From Methylococcales bacterium (lineage in GTDB: Bacteria; Pseudomonadota; Gammaproteobacteria; Methylococcales; Methylomonadaceae), in assembly GCA_023145835.1 (NCBI GenBank), contig JAGLDH010000001.1, positions 1 through 64,000 on the forward strand: a DNA stretch of 64,000 bases, written 5' to 3'. This document shows positions 19,380 through 29,086 of this stretch, in pieces. A program made the position numbers and the translations under genes. The notes beneath the pieces are model-generated. The model was not told where the DNA came from and searched no databases. It was given only the letters and a program-made list of their open reading frames with translations. Within the stretch, counting starts at the first letter, position 1. Each line of letters begins with the position of its first letter.

Positions 19380-20762
19380 TTATAACTCTTTTTTCAAACG
19401 TTGATATATCCCTCCAAAACTGCCATTACTCATTAAGACAAAATGGCTTTCCCCATTAGATTCAGCCTTTAATTTGTCAATAATGGCATCCAATGTCGAG
19501 TATATTTTAATGTTTTCATTATATTTTTTTAATGCTGACAAATCCCAGTCTAAGTTATCTGGTTGGTAAACTATTGCTATATCAGCTGTATTTAAAGACT
19601 CAGCAAGTGATTGAGTATGAACGCCCATCCGCATTGTATTGGAACGCGGTTCTACAATAGCAATTATTTTTTCTGATCCTACTTTTTTTCTTAAACCTTC
19701 CAAGGTCATTTGTATCGCTGTCGGATGATGAGCAAAATCATCATAAATGGTTACTCCATTTATGTTAGCGATCATTTCCATTCGTCGCTTTACATTTTTA
19801 AACTTTTTAAGAGCATTAATTGCATCAGCGGGAAGGATACCTATATGCTTAGCCGCAGCTATTGCTGCCATTCCATTGTAGACATTATGATCCCCCGTTA
19901 ACGACCAATCTACAACACCGTGTTCTTCTCCGTTACATACCACTGTATATTCACTTCCATCTGGTTTGTTCAATTGCGCATACCATGGAGCATCAGAATT
20001 AATAGCTGTTTTTACAACAGGTGTCCAGCACCCCATGTGTAATACATCAGTAATATTCTGATCAACTTCAGGCGCAATAATTAATCCATCACCAGGAATT
20101 GTTCTCACTAAATGATGAAATTGTTTTTTAATGGCATCAAGATCATCAAAAATATCCGCATGATCAAATTCAAGATTATTTAAAATTACTGTTCTTGGGA
20201 GATAATGAACAAATTTTGAGCGTTTATCAAAAAAGGCACTGTCATATTCATCTGCCTCAATAACAAAAAAATCAGTTTCTCCCAAACGTGCAGAAAGCCC
20301 AAAATTCAATGGGATGCCTCCTATCAAAAAGCCTGGTTTAAAACCTTGGTATTCCAAAACCCAAGCGAGCATACTACTTGTAGTCGTTTTACCATGAGTC
20401 CCTGCAACACCCAACACCCACTTATCTTGTAATACGTGCTCTGATAACCACTGAGGCCCTGAAATATATTTAAGCCCCTGATTTAAAACTGCTTCAACCT
20501 CCTCATTCCCTCGGGACATAGCATTACCTATAACCACCAAATCAGGCTTACAATTTAGGTTTTCTGCTTTATAACCATTCATAAGTTGAATACCTTGCTC
20601 TTCAAGCTGAGTACTCATCGGGGGATACACATTTTGATCAGAACCACTGACTTTATAGCCCAACTCTCTAGCTATTAATGCAAGCCCGCCCATAAAAGTG
20701 CCGCATATCCCTAATATATGAATATGTATGGGTTGACTTTTATTTGATTCATTTTCACTCAT
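19380..20762 (-). CDS. mpl: Mpl, murein tripeptide ligase (recycling)
   Basis: Joins UDP-MurNAc to the recycled tripeptide L-Ala-gamma-D-Glu-meso-diaminopimelate using ATP, returning old wall peptide to new precursor. At 460 residues it is the usual length. It shows the Mpl-type N terminus IHIHILGICGTFMGGLALIARELG, the Mur-ligase P-loop [12 protein letters not shown] (about residue 118), a DEYDSAFFDKRSKF segment, and a C-terminal domain with DDFAHHPTA. The gene is six bases downstream of the ankyrin-repeat gene on the same strand, so they share a transcript. It complements the de novo Mur ligases encoded at 49-58 kb. Confidence 0.95.
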   Translation of the reverse strand: MSENESNKSQPIHIHILGICGTFMGGLALIARELGYKVSGSDQNVYPPMSTQLEEQGIQLMNGYKAENLNCKPDLVVIGNAMSRGNEEVEAVLNQGLKYISGPQWLSEHVLQDKWVLGVAGTHGKTTTSSMLAWVLEYQGFKPGFLIGGIPLNFGLSARLGETDFFVIEADEYDSAFFDKRSKFVHYLPRTVILNNLEFDHADIFDDLDAIKKQFHHLVRTIPGDGLIIAPEVDQNITDVLHMGCWTPVVKTAINSDAPWYAQLNKPDGSEYTVVCNGEEHGVVDWSLTGDHNVYNGMAAIAAAKHIGILPADAINALKKFKNVKRRMEMIANINGVTIYDDFAHHPTAIQMTLEGLRKKVGSEKIIAIVEPRSNTMRMGVHTQSLAESLNTADIAIVYQPDNLDWDLSALKKYNENIKIYSTLDAIIDKLKAESNGESHFVLMSNGSFGGIYQRLKKEL

Positions 20763-20768
20763 TGTTAT

Positions 20769-21275
20769 TTATTCCTTATTTTCTTCAATGGTATCGTCTG
20801 GTTTTGTAGACGGATCAGTTTCTGTTTTTTCTTCTACTGCCGTCACTAATGGTTCTAAAATTTTTACAATATTGATATATTTTGTCTTTTTTGCTTTATC
20901 GATAACCGACATATTTTGTTTATCGAATGCATCTATATTTGCACCTGCTGTTATAAGTAATTTAACCAAATCTTCACTTCCAAAAACGACTGCATCCATT
21001 AATGCAGTAATTCCCATCTTATCGGCTAAGTTAACGTCTGCACCGTAAGTAAGGAGAAGTCGAACCACACGTTCATTACCATTAAAACATGCCGCCATCA
21101 TTGCAGTTCTTCCTGTTATTGTTACTGCATCAACATCTACACCCTTAGCCAATAATGATTTAACTCTTTCCGTTTTCCCTAAAATAGCAGCAGAAAATAA
21201 ATAATCACTATCCATGGCTAAAACAGGTTGAGCCAAAAATAGAAATCCTAATAAAAACAAACATCTAATAGTCAT
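20769..21275 (-). CDS. exported ankyrin-repeat protein
   Basis: A 168-residue protein with a signal peptide (MTIRCLFLLGFLFLAQPVLA). Three to four ankyrin repeats follow (about residues 24-140: the pattern LLxxGADVNxxDxxGxTALMxAxxxGxxxxVKLL), then an acidic, Glu/Thr-rich tail. Ankyrin repeats bind proteins, so it is probably a periplasmic adaptor; the partner is unknown. Its tight coupling to mpl hints at an envelope role, but this is inference. Confidence 0.85.
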   Translation of the reverse strand: MTIRCLFLLGFLFLAQPVLAMDSDYLFSAAILGKTERVKSLLAKGVDVDAVTITGRTAMMAACFNGNERVVRLLLTYGADVNLADKMGITALMDAVVFGSEDLVKLLITAGANIDAFDKQNMSVIDKAKKTKYINIVKILEPLVTAVEEKTETDPSTKPDDTIEENKE

Positions 21276-21441
21276 TGATTAAAAATTGTTGTGATACACC
21301 TATGATTATGAGCCAAAAACACTCAGTAATTATAACAAGTTAAGCTATACTCTTAAGAATAAGTCTACTTAAGTTGCTAATTCACATCAGTATCTTATTT
21401 ACTACAAGTATAGTACGTCTAATTGTTATATCATCTTAACT

Positions 21442-21822
21442 ATGAGCAAAAAAAAAAATAATATTATAGTTGAAGCCAAGCCCCAATATATTGAATCTCA
21501 ATCGTCACCAAAAGATGAACGTTACGTTTTTTCCTACACAATTACTATAACTAATGCAGGTGTAATTCCAGCAAAATTATTATCTCGCCATTGGCTAATT
21601 ACCGACTCAAATGGTAAAGTTCAAGAAATCATAGGTGATGGAGTGATTGGAGAACAACCCTATTTAAAATCAGGGGAGTCGTTTCGCTATTCTAGCGGAG
21701 CCATGATTGAAACTCCCATTGGTGTAATGCAGGGTAAATATTTAATGATTTCAGACTCAGGTGATAATTTTAAAGCCTCCATTCCAAAGTTCACCTTATC
21801 TATTCCACGAATAATACATTAG
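21442..21822 (+). CDS. apaG: ApaG (DUF525) protein
   Basis: Small immunoglobulin-like-fold protein of 126 residues. Family signatures are FSYTITITNAG, LLSRHWLITDSNG, VxEIxGDGVIGEQPxLxxGESFRYSSG and the C-terminal IPKFTLSIPR. Its biochemical role in bacteria is unsettled. It is followed 12 bases later by apaH, the common arrangement. Promoter elements for this pair and the divergent ankyrin-mpl unit must share the 166 bases upstream. Confidence 0.96.
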   Translation: MSKKKNNIIVEAKPQYIESQSSPKDERYVFSYTITITNAGVIPAKLLSRHWLITDSNGKVQEIIGDGVIGEQPYLKSGESFRYSSGAMIETPIGVMQGKYLMISDSGDNFKASIPKFTLSIPRIIH

Positions 21823-21834
21823 TCACTACAAAAT

Positions 21835-22656
21835 ATGGCTATCTATGCAATTGGTGATATTCAAGGCTGTTTTGATGATTTATTAAAGCTCTTAGATTTA
21901 ATAAAGTTTGATGATAAATCAGACAAACTGTGGTTTGCTGGCGACCTTGTCAACCGCGGGCCAAAATCATTAGAAACATTACGCTTTGTTAAATCATTGG
22001 GTAGTTCAGCACAAACTGTTTTAGGAAATCATGATTTACATTTATTAGCGACAGCGTTTAAACAAAGAACACCTCGTAAAAAAGATTCTCTATCTCAAGT
22101 GTTGAAAGCACCCGATTGTGATGATCTTCTTCATTGGTTAAGGCACCAGCCTTTATTTCATTACAACAATACATTCTGTTTGTTACATGCAGGCTTACCT
22201 CCTCAATGGGATTTTTCTCAAACAAAAAAAATGGCAAAAAAAGCAGAAAAAACTCTACAAGGCTCTAACTACATGAATTTTTTTAAAGTCATGTATGGTG
22301 ACAAACCTAATAAGTGGTCTCCTGAATTAAAAGGCATGGAGAAAATCCGATTTATCATTAACTGCTTTACACGGATGCGCTATTGCGAAGTTAATGGTAG
22401 ACTTGATTTCACACATTCTGGTTCAATTGGCTCACAGCCAAAAAACTTAATGCCCTGGTTTACTGTACCCAATAGAAGATCATCTGAGATGAAAATTATT
22501 TTTGGCCATTGGTCTACCTTAGGCTATTATCAAGAACAGAATATTTATGCCATTGATACTGGCTGCCTTTGGGGTGGCCAATTAACAGCGATAAGACTAG
22601 GTGAAAAAATTAAACCATTTAGTATTGAGTCAGATGGATATTTAATACCTCATTAA
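21835..22656 (+). CDS. apaH: ApaH, symmetrical diadenosine tetraphosphate hydrolase
   Basis: Metallophosphoesterase that splits Ap4A into two ADP, keeping this alarmone low, and that can remove Np4 caps from RNA. It is 273 residues. The calcineurin-like motifs are all visible: GDIQGCFDDL (residues 7-16), GDLVNRGPKS (about 41-50), GNHDLH (about 64-69) and FGHWS near residue 223. It is cotranscribed with apaG. Confidence 0.97.
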   Translation: MAIYAIGDIQGCFDDLLKLLDLIKFDDKSDKLWFAGDLVNRGPKSLETLRFVKSLGSSAQTVLGNHDLHLLATAFKQRTPRKKDSLSQVLKAPDCDDLLHWLRHQPLFHYNNTFCLLHAGLPPQWDFSQTKKMAKKAEKTLQGSNYMNFFKVMYGDKPNKWSPELKGMEKIRFIINCFTRMRYCEVNGRLDFTHSGSIGSQPKNLMPWFTVPNRRSSEMKIIFGHWSTLGYYQEQNIYAIDTGCLWGGQLTAIRLGEKIKPFSIESDGYLIPH

Positions 22657-22704
22657 GACTATGCCATTTTTATAGCTAATCCACCATAAACGCCTTCTGG
22701 ATTT

Positions 22705-25098
22705 ATGAAACAGATATCTCTCTCTACATATCCTCATATTCCTAGCTATACCAACTTTATTTATTATCTTGCTTGTCTATTTTTTATAATGGCTTCTACT
22801 ACGGGTTATACAGCTGAAATTCAATATTACCCTCCTGAACTAGCTCAACAATTACATGCATCCTTTACCTCAAAAGGAAAAAACTATAAGCCACGCACTA
22901 AAAATATATTAGATAATGGTCAACCATCATATATCAACCAACTGATCCTGCAAGACTCACCTTATTTATTACAACATGCCCATAACCCTGTACATTGGTA
23001 TCCATGGGGAAATGAGGCTTTTGCTAAGGCCAAACGAGAAAATAAACCCATATTTTTGTCTATTGGGTATTCGACGTGCCATTGGTGTCATGTGATGGAG
23101 GAAGAAAGCTTTGATAACCCCAAAATTGCAGCATTGTTAAATAAATATTTTATCTCAATAAAAGTAGACAGAGAAAGTAGGCCTGATGTTGATGCTATTT
23201 ATATGGAAGCCGTCACTTTATTAACTGGCCGGGGTGGCTGGCCCATGTCAAATTTTGTTACCCCCGAAGGTAAAACATTTTTAGGTGATAGTTATTTTCC
23301 TCCAGAACCGTTTAAAAAACTTTTACTTCGTGTTCAAGAAGTATGGACTCAACAAAATACTTTAGTGTTAAAACGTGCAGATGAGGTCGCTGCGGCAGTG
23401 ACTAATACTCAAAAATCAAGTAAACAAACCCAGTCACTCAACTTAAACTTGCTACAACAAACAGCAAATCAGTTAACCAAAGTACAAGACCCTCAGTATG
23501 GTGGCTTTGGTCAAAATATAAAATTCCCCAATGAACTTCTACTTTCCTATTTACTTGAAGCTTACCAGCGTTTTAATGATAAAAAAGCTCTAAAAGTTGT
23601 AGAGTCCAGCTTACAAGCAATGTTGCAAGGTGGGATTTATGACCAAGTTGGAGGTGGGTTTCATCGCTATTCTACTGACAGAGAATGGCTCGTCCCACAT
23701 TTTGAAAAAATGCTGTATAACCAAGCTCAACTAGCAAAAGTTTATCTGCAAGCTTACCAACTTACGGGTAATGATGAATACGCCCGGATAGCCAAACAAA
23801 CATTAAATTATGTGCTTAAGGACATGCAGGCAGTAAAGGGAGGGTTTTATTCTGCGACAGATGCCGATAGCAATGGTGTAGAAGGCGAGTTTTTTGTCTG
23901 GACACCTAATCAAATAAAACAAGCTTTATCTCCTAAACTTGCCACACGTGCTATAGATTTATACGGCGTAACACCCTTAGGTAATTTTGAAGGTCATTCA
24001 ATTTTATATCTAGCTACTAAACTAGAAAATTATGCTCAAAAACATGATGTGACGATACAAGCGTTACTTTCTCAAATTGAGCAAATAAGAAAAGACCTAA
24101 AATCCTTTCGTCAACAACGCGTTCCTCCCTTGCTTGATGACAAAATCGTAACGGCATGGAATGCCATGATGATAGACACACTAGTCTTAGCATTTGAAGT
24201 TCTAAAACAACCTGAATACCTTACAGCAGCAGAAAAAACTGCTCATTGGTTGTGGGATAATAATCGTCAACCATCAGGGGACCTCTGGCGAATTCATTGG
24301 CAAGGACATTCATCGGTCACTGGCAATCAACAAGATTATGCTTTTTTTTCTAATGCATTAATAAAACTATATGATCAAACGGGAAATGAGCAATGGCTTA
24401 CTAAGGCTCAGCTATTAACAGACACCATGATCCAATTGTTTTGGGATGAGAAAAACCATGGTTTTTTTATGAATACAGCCACTGAAAGCCAGTCTATGAT
24501 GGTACGGCCAAAAGATATTAAAGACAGTGCTATACCCTCTGCTAATGCAGTTGCCACCCATGTTTTAGCAAAATTAACTAAACGCACTACACTATTAAAT
24601 TATCCTAGAAAAGCAAAAGCTATATTAGCTGCATTTTCCACTAAAATTAATAATAGCCCTACAAGTTTTACCCATTTTTTAAGTGCAGCAGCATTACTTA
24701 ATGAGGCTGAAATAAGTTCAGTTCAATATGCAGCCAAAGGTGCCGTTGCTGTTCGGGCTAATCGTTCAGAAGATAATAAACTCTTCATATTTATTAATAT
24801 AAAACCAGGTTGGCATATTAATGCTCATCAACCTTTGCAAAATAATTTAATTCCCACCAAAGTAAGTTTGATTGAAAATAAACTTAACCAAATTATTTAT
24901 CCAACACCAATCATTAAAAAATTGAGCTTTGGACAAAAAGAACTCGCATTATATGAAAATAAAGTTATTCTGAAAGCCACGCTTCCTGATGAACTAGAAC
25001 ATAACTCAAGTATTGCCGCTCAAGTCCAATTACAAGCTTGTAATGACAAACACTGTTTAGCTCCAGAGACAATCGATATTAAAATCTTCTCACTATAA
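22705..25098 (+). CDS. DUF255/YyaL-type thioredoxin-like protein fused to a DsbD-alpha-like domain
   Basis: A 797-residue protein. A possible signal peptide or anchor (about residues 15-37) is followed by the DUF255 thioredoxin-like domain ([18 protein letters not shown]…STC125-H-W-C128HVMEEESF), then a six-hairpin glycosidase-like (alpha/alpha)6 barrel (about 270-640) with [14 protein letters not shown] and [16 protein letters not shown]. From about residue 678 a separate domain reads [15 protein letters not shown] and ends QAC779-x4-C784LAPE, closely resembling the DsbD alpha domain. Family members usually stop near 680 residues, so this is a C-terminal fusion. Function is unknown; the fusion and the export signal suggest periplasmic redox chemistry. 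Confidence 0.85.
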   Translation: MKQISLSTYPHIPSYTNFIYYLACLFFIMASTTGYTAEIQYYPPELAQQLHASFTSKGKNYKPRTKNILDNGQPSYINQLILQDSPYLLQHAHNPVHWYPWGNEAFAKAKRENKPIFLSIGYSTCHWCHVMEEESFDNPKIAALLNKYFISIKVDRESRPDVDAIYMEAVTLLTGRGGWPMSNFVTPEGKTFLGDSYFPPEPFKKLLLRVQEVWTQQNTLVLKRADEVAAAVTNTQKSSKQTQSLNLNLLQQTANQLTKVQDPQYGGFGQNIKFPNELLLSYLLEAYQRFNDKKALKVVESSLQAMLQGGIYDQVGGGFHRYSTDREWLVPHFEKMLYNQAQLAKVYLQAYQLTGNDEYARIAKQTLNYVLKDMQAVKGGFYSATDADSNGVEGEFFVWTPNQIKQALSPKLATRAIDLYGVTPLGNFEGHSILYLATKLENYAQKHDVTIQALLSQIEQIRKDLKSFRQQRVPPLLDDKIVTAWNAMMIDTLVLAFEVLKQPEYLTAAEKTAHWLWDNNRQPSGDLWRIHWQGHSSVTGNQQDYAFFSNALIKLYDQTGNEQWLTKAQLLTDTMIQLFWDEKNHGFFMNTATESQSMMVRPKDIKDSAIPSANAVATHVLAKLTKRTTLLNYPRKAKAILAAFSTKINNSPTSFTHFLSAAALLNEAEISSVQYAAKGAVAVRANRSEDNKLFIFINIKPGWHINAHQPLQNNLIPTKVSLIENKLNQIIYPTPIIKKLSFGQKELALYENKVILKATLPDELEHNSSIAAQVQLQACNDKHCLAPETIDIKIFSL

Positions 25099-25100
25099 TC

Positions 25101-25130
25101 GCCTATTCATGAACCATACATGAATTAGGC
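25101..25130 (+). terminator. hairpin after the DUF255 gene
   Basis: GCCTATTCATG (25101-25111) pairs with CATGAATTAGGC (25119-25130) with one bulged base. It sits two bases past the stop codon; the following T-tract is weak. Confidence 0.6.
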
Positions 25131-25264
25131 ATTTATCAAACCACATTAAAAACTATAACCCTCTTACCTTGTTTTTACCCTTGATAAATCATTAGAACCA
25201 GCGTATAAAAATACCCTTTTAGATAATAATGATTATCCTTTTTCCACAAAATAGGAGTACACAC

Positions 25265-26092
25265 ATGATTTTTAAGGGTATAACAAGATACGCTTTTTTT
25301 GGCTTAATAACACTTAGCTCAGCATTTTCTTTTGCAGCCACTGTGAACCTTACAGCAAATCCGGGAGTCACCGCCACTGCGAGCAAATCATTAAACGAAT
25401 TTAAGCCAGAAAATGCTATCGATTCAAACCCATTAACAGGCTGGAATTCTGGAATAAACCCCCCTCAATGGATAGAAATCAATTTAGGCTCTAGAAAAGA
25501 AATATCAGAAATAAAAGCAGTAGTTGACCAATCACCCGCAGGAAATACAATCCACAATGTGTATTTTGATAATGTACTAAGTCATACATGGGATCAAGTG
25601 ACAGAGAAAAGTAGCCCCTTAACATTGACATTACCGTCACCCATAAAAGCTCAAAAAATCAGAATTGAAACAACTACCTCACCTTCTTGGGTAGCTTGGT
25701 ATGAAGTTTCCGTATTTGGTTCTGATACAACCACACCTCCTTCTGCAGAATATCAAAATAATGCAACGACTCTCACACAAAGCAGGGAGTTATCCATTCC
25801 TGTCATTGAGTATCAAAGAGTAGGACAGCAACCATTATTTTATTCAGCGACATTAATTCCGCATGGAAAAAATGCAGCAGGTGACTTATTATGGAAACTA
25901 AAAAGCTATGCTCCTGTGGCAAGCGTACCACTCAACACAGTTTCAGCTCATCTTTCCGACAACCCAAGTACCTTTTTTATGAAATTTGATTCAGTAAAAC
26001 AAGGCCAAAATAATTATTGGGCTCAATTTGCATTTGAAGGTAATACTGGAGGAGATTTGGTTTGGAAACTACTGGATTTTGGTTCTAACTAA
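25265..26092 (+). CDS. exported discoidin (F5/8 type C) domain protein
   Basis: From ATG 25265, preceded by AGGAG, the protein is 275 residues with a signal peptide (FFGLITLSSAFSFAA). A discoidin-like jelly roll follows (about residues 22-155): TASKSLNEFKPENAIDSNPLTGWNSG, PQWIEINLGSRKEISEI and the closing RIETTTSPSWVAWYEVSVFG. Such domains bind carbohydrate or lipid head groups at surfaces. The remaining 115 residues form an unidentified domain containing two related strands (AAGDLLWKLKSYAP and TGGDLVWKLLDFGSN), a probable small internal duplication. It is monocistronic with hairpins on both sides. Ligand unknown. Confidence 0.8.
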   Translation: MIFKGITRYAFFGLITLSSAFSFAATVNLTANPGVTATASKSLNEFKPENAIDSNPLTGWNSGINPPQWIEINLGSRKEISEIKAVVDQSPAGNTIHNVYFDNVLSHTWDQVTEKSSPLTLTLPSPIKAQKIRIETTTSPSWVAWYEVSVFGSDTTTPPSAEYQNNATTLTQSRELSIPVIEYQRVGQQPLFYSATLIPHGKNAAGDLLWKLKSYAPVASVPLNTVSAHLSDNPSTFFMKFDSVKQGQNNYWAQFAFEGNTGGDLVWKLLDFGSN

Positions 26093-26108
26093 TCGACCAA
26101 TCGTCTAA

Positions 26109-26145
26109 ATGTAAACATGATCTGCTCCATTGATCATGTTTACAT
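26109..26145. terminator. bidirectional hairpin between convergent genes
   Basis: A perfect 14-bp inverted repeat, ATGTAAACATGATC (26109-26122) with 26132-26145, between the discoidin gene and ribA. The plus-strand side is followed by CTTTAT. Confidence 0.75.
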
Positions 26146-26173
26146 CTTTATAAAACGTAAGAGGCACACCTGA

Positions 26174-26812
26174 TTATTTTGAATCTTTCTTATCAGACAT
26201 AGTTAACATATGGCTCATTTTTTCAACTTTAGTCTTTAAATAATCCACATTATCATGGTGAATATGAGTTTCTATGGGAATACGCTGATCAACTTGTACA
26301 CCTAATTTAATAAGTTCTTCGATCTTTTTAGGGTTATTAGTAATTAAAGAAATCGACTCTACACTAAGATCTTCCAACATCAATGCAGCAAAGTCATATA
26401 CTCTTTCATCTGCAAGATGACCTAAATGAATATTAGCATCAACGGTATCTAATCCTTTATCTTGAAGATTATAAGCTTGTAATTTTTTTAATAGCCCAAT
26501 ACCACGACCTTCTTGCCTTAAATAAATCAAAATACCGCAGCCCGCCTTATCTATCAGCTTTAAAGCCATATCAAGTTGTTCACCACAATCACAACGACGA
26601 GAACCTAAAACATCGCCCGTAAAGCATTCTGAATGAATTCGAACAGGAATACCTTTTTTATTAGTCACATCCCCTTTCACAAAAGCAATATGTTCTTTAT
26701 CATCAATATTATTACTAAAATAGTGTAAGACAAATTCTCCATGCGCGGTTGGAATACGTGTTTGAACTATATTTTTTAATTGAGCTATCACTTGTTTAGC
26801 AGTATTCTTCAA
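26174..26812 (-). CDS. ribA: RibA, GTP cyclohydrolase II
   Basis: Zinc enzyme that opens GTP to start riboflavin synthesis, releasing formate and pyrophosphate. At 212 residues it is a stand-alone RibA without a RibB domain. The zinc site SECFTGDVLGSRRCDCGEQL (about residues 61-80) has the three ligand Cys. YLRQEGRGIGLL (about 97-108) and the Arg/Tyr catalytic segment are present. It is the last gene of a minus-strand operon, 18 bases after the methyltransferase gene. No other riboflavin genes are nearby. Confidence 0.96.
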   Translation of the reverse strand: MKNTAKQVIAQLKNIVQTRIPTAHGEFVLHYFSNNIDDKEHIAFVKGDVTNKKGIPVRIHSECFTGDVLGSRRCDCGEQLDMALKLIDKAGCGILIYLRQEGRGIGLLKKLQAYNLQDKGLDTVDANIHLGHLADERVYDFAALMLEDLSVESISLITNNPKKIEELIKLGVQVDQRIPIETHIHHDNVDYLKTKVEKMSHMLTMSDKKDSK

Positions 26813-26830
26813 TGATTTACCTTAATTACT

Positions 26831-27451
26831 TTATTGCTTTATTGCTTGTATTATTTTCACTGTGTCACTACTGGCAGGATCTACCAGTACCTTTTCAAAC
26901 CCACATGCTTGAACATTTTTGACTGTTTGTCTATTAATATTAGCACCAAAGAATAGTGCAACAAACGGGTTTAAAAAGTTCATTATTGCTGACTTAATCG
27001 TGCTTGAACTAAGAACATGTTCCAATAAAAGAATCTGTCCTCCTGGCTTACAAACCCTATATAGTTCTTGTAATCCCTTAATAGGCTGAGGAACAGAACA
27101 AAAAACGAAAGATGCTATGATAGTATCAAAGCTATTATCTGCATAACATAAAGATTGCACATCCATCAAAACCAACTCGACTGAAACTTTATTTTTATGA
27201 CGCTTCTTTCTAGCTTCTCTTAACATATCCTGGCTAAAATCTACTGCTGTAACTCGAATATCTGGAGGATAGAAAGAAAAGTTTTTGCCTGTTCCGACAC
27301 CCACCTCCAATAGATCCTCACCTTTAACTTTGCTCCATAAAATTTTTCGGCGCTGTTTAAAAGCTATCCCCTCTAAAAAACCTTCCAAGGCATCAAAAAA
27401 AGGAGCTATCCGATTATATCTTTTTTTTACTTTTTCGCTATCAGCTTGCAT
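26831..27451 (-). CDS. class I SAM-dependent methyltransferase
   Basis: A 206-residue Rossmann-fold methyltransferase of the UbiE/COQ5-like type. Motif I is LLEVGVGTGKNFSFYP (about residues 45-60). The acidic SAM-ribose position is in VTAVDFSQDML, and post-motif segments FDTIIASFVFCSVPQP and RVCKPGGQILLLEHV follow. The C-terminal stretch NPFVALFFGANINRQT resembles phospholipid N-methyltransferase-like proteins, but the substrate cannot be assigned. It lies between a Tim44-like gene and ribA in one operon. Confidence 0.85.
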   Translation of the reverse strand: MQADSEKVKKRYNRIAPFFDALEGFLEGIAFKQRRKILWSKVKGEDLLEVGVGTGKNFSFYPPDIRVTAVDFSQDMLREARKKRHKNKVSVELVLMDVQSLCYADNSFDTIIASFVFCSVPQPIKGLQELYRVCKPGGQILLLEHVLSSSTIKSAIMNFLNPFVALFFGANINRQTVKNVQACGFEKVLVDPASSDTVKIIQAIKQ

Positions 27452-27463
27452 TTTAACTCTCTA

Positions 27464-28420
27464 TTACTCTAATTGCTGAATTCCATCAAGATACCATTTA
27501 GGTTGTAAACTGTTTTTAGACTTTATAAAATGCCAAACTTCTCTTACCTGATTTGCCTGACTATCAGTATTCTCCCTAATAATAGAATCAAATAAAACGA
27601 CAGCTTCTAACTCAGAACTTATCTCTCTTATGCTCAATAATTCTGCATCCACTTTTAACACATCGGTTTGATTTGTTTCAGCAGATGCTTTTAACTGCCC
27701 CTGAATTTCAGCAAAAACCTTGTCTGTAGTTAACCCTCTAATCTCTACTAAATCTTGTTTATCCCACGCTGTTTGCAAATCCTTAAATGCACCTGTTGCT
27801 CCCTTAAGAAAATCAGATTCATCAAAACCAGCAGGAACAGTATTTTCTTCAAAATCAGCATCATCTTGAAAATTGGTATCAGATAAAGAATTTTTCTTAT
27901 TTTCTTTGTTGAACATAACATCGGTATCAAAACTAGCTGAACTTTGTCTTGATGATGAAGAAAATGGTTCCGGTTTATAACCATTCTGCTGAGCAGTATA
28001 GTCACTTCGACTATATGCAGGTCGCTGTCTTGCGCCTGATTTAGCTGCAAATAATTTAAAGAGTAGGTAAGCTATTCCTCCAAAGATCAAAATATCCATA
28101 AAGTTGATCCCTTCAAATGCACCACCAAATAGCATTGCACCTATCATACCACCCAGTGCCAAGCCTCCTAACATCCCCATTAATCCTCCACGACGACTCA
28201 TATTTTGTCTAGACGCCTGATTATGATTGTAAGCTTTTTGCTGGCTTGCTGAACGTTTAGGGGTTGAATTATTAGATTGACGAAAAGGTTTGCTAAAAGA
28301 CGATTTCCCTCCAAAAGACCCACCAGATCCAAATCGTTTAGCTTCAGCATCGGGAATACTCGACAAAGCTAAAGTAAGGCTAATTAACAATGTTACAAAT
28401 AATCCCGTGTTTTTCTTCAT
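27464..28420 (-). CDS. Tim44-like domain membrane protein
   Basis: A 318-residue protein with a signal sequence (about residues 5-27), a Gly/Ser/Asn/Gln-rich low-complexity region (RFGSGGSFGGKSSF…), and one or two membrane helices (about 80-125, GLMGMLGGLALGGMIGAMLFGG and ILIFGGIAYLLFKLF). A C-terminal Tim44/MRPL45-like domain (about 195-318) begins at DESDFLKGATGAFKDLQTAWDKQDL. This is a widespread proteobacterial architecture of unknown function, possibly lipid binding or envelope transport. It is first in the operon with the methyltransferase and ribA. Confidence 0.88.
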   Translation of the reverse strand: MKKNTGLFVTLLISLTLALSSIPDAEAKRFGSGGSFGGKSSFSKPFRQSNNSTPKRSASQQKAYNHNQASRQNMSRRGGLMGMLGGLALGGMIGAMLFGGAFEGINFMDILIFGGIAYLLFKLFAAKSGARQRPAYSRSDYTAQQNGYKPEPFSSSSRQSSASFDTDVMFNKENKKNSLSDTNFQDDADFEENTVPAGFDESDFLKGATGAFKDLQTAWDKQDLVEIRGLTTDKVFAEIQGQLKASAETNQTDVLKVDAELLSIREISSELEAVVLFDSIIRENTDSQANQVREVWHFIKSKNSLQPKWYLDGIQQLE

Positions 28421-28525
28421 AATTTCTCAAATAAACTATTGCTATTTTTAACACATCAGAAATAAAATTAGTGTTTTCTTATATTTATAGTTACAATTAT
28501 ACCTCTAGTCACACTCTCTACTTAA

Positions 28526-28924
28526 ATGTTTTTATCGCCGACTAAATTGCTCACTACTCTATTGGTATTGCTACAATTGATAGCACCATTAATGCATGTA
28601 CATGCAAGTGGAGAATCATTTGATAATGGAATTCATCTCCCAGGGTTAGAACATTTTAGTGTAACGAATGACTCTCCCACCTTCCTACCAATAAATCACC
28701 CCTTAACTGATGAACACACAATAATCAGTATTGGGGCTGCCATAAAACAAAATAAGATACTTTCTGATAGTTCACAAGTTTTTTATTTGCTCAACAGCAT
28801 ATTTACGCTTAATTCTGTGATCAATAGAGTATCTATTTTTGACTCTCTCTATTACCATCAAAATCATATTTCTACAGCACATTATACTTTGCTGCCTTCT
28901 CGTGCCTCCCCAACCAAGATATAA
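28526..28924 (+). CDS. small exported protein preceding a metal-efflux operon
   Basis: A 132-residue protein with an N-terminal hydrophobic signal (LLTTLLVLLQLIAPLMHVHA) and then a short His-containing motif (HVHASGESFDNGIHLPGLEHF). The rest has no recognised domain and ends in a conserved-looking LLPSRASPTKI. It is followed after 242 bases by the RND efflux genes and could be a periplasmic metal-binding or sensing accessory; His at the mature N terminus fits, but this is inference. I do not recognise a named family. Confidence 0.6.
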   Translation: MFLSPTKLLTTLLVLLQLIAPLMHVHASGESFDNGIHLPGLEHFSVTNDSPTFLPINHPLTDEHTIISIGAAIKQNKILSDSSQVFYLLNSIFTLNSVINRVSIFDSLYYHQNHISTAHYTLLPSRASPTKI

Positions 28925-29086
28925 CTATTTTCTAATAAAAACTCTAACCTATCTCTCAAATTCAATATATTTCGACTAGAATTACTGTGTGATTTCTTAG
29001 AGCCAACTCAAAATTTTTCTACACTATTATCAATTGTTTTCAAGCAAAAAATAGCCAAACATTTCATTTCGTAAATTATAAGGTTA

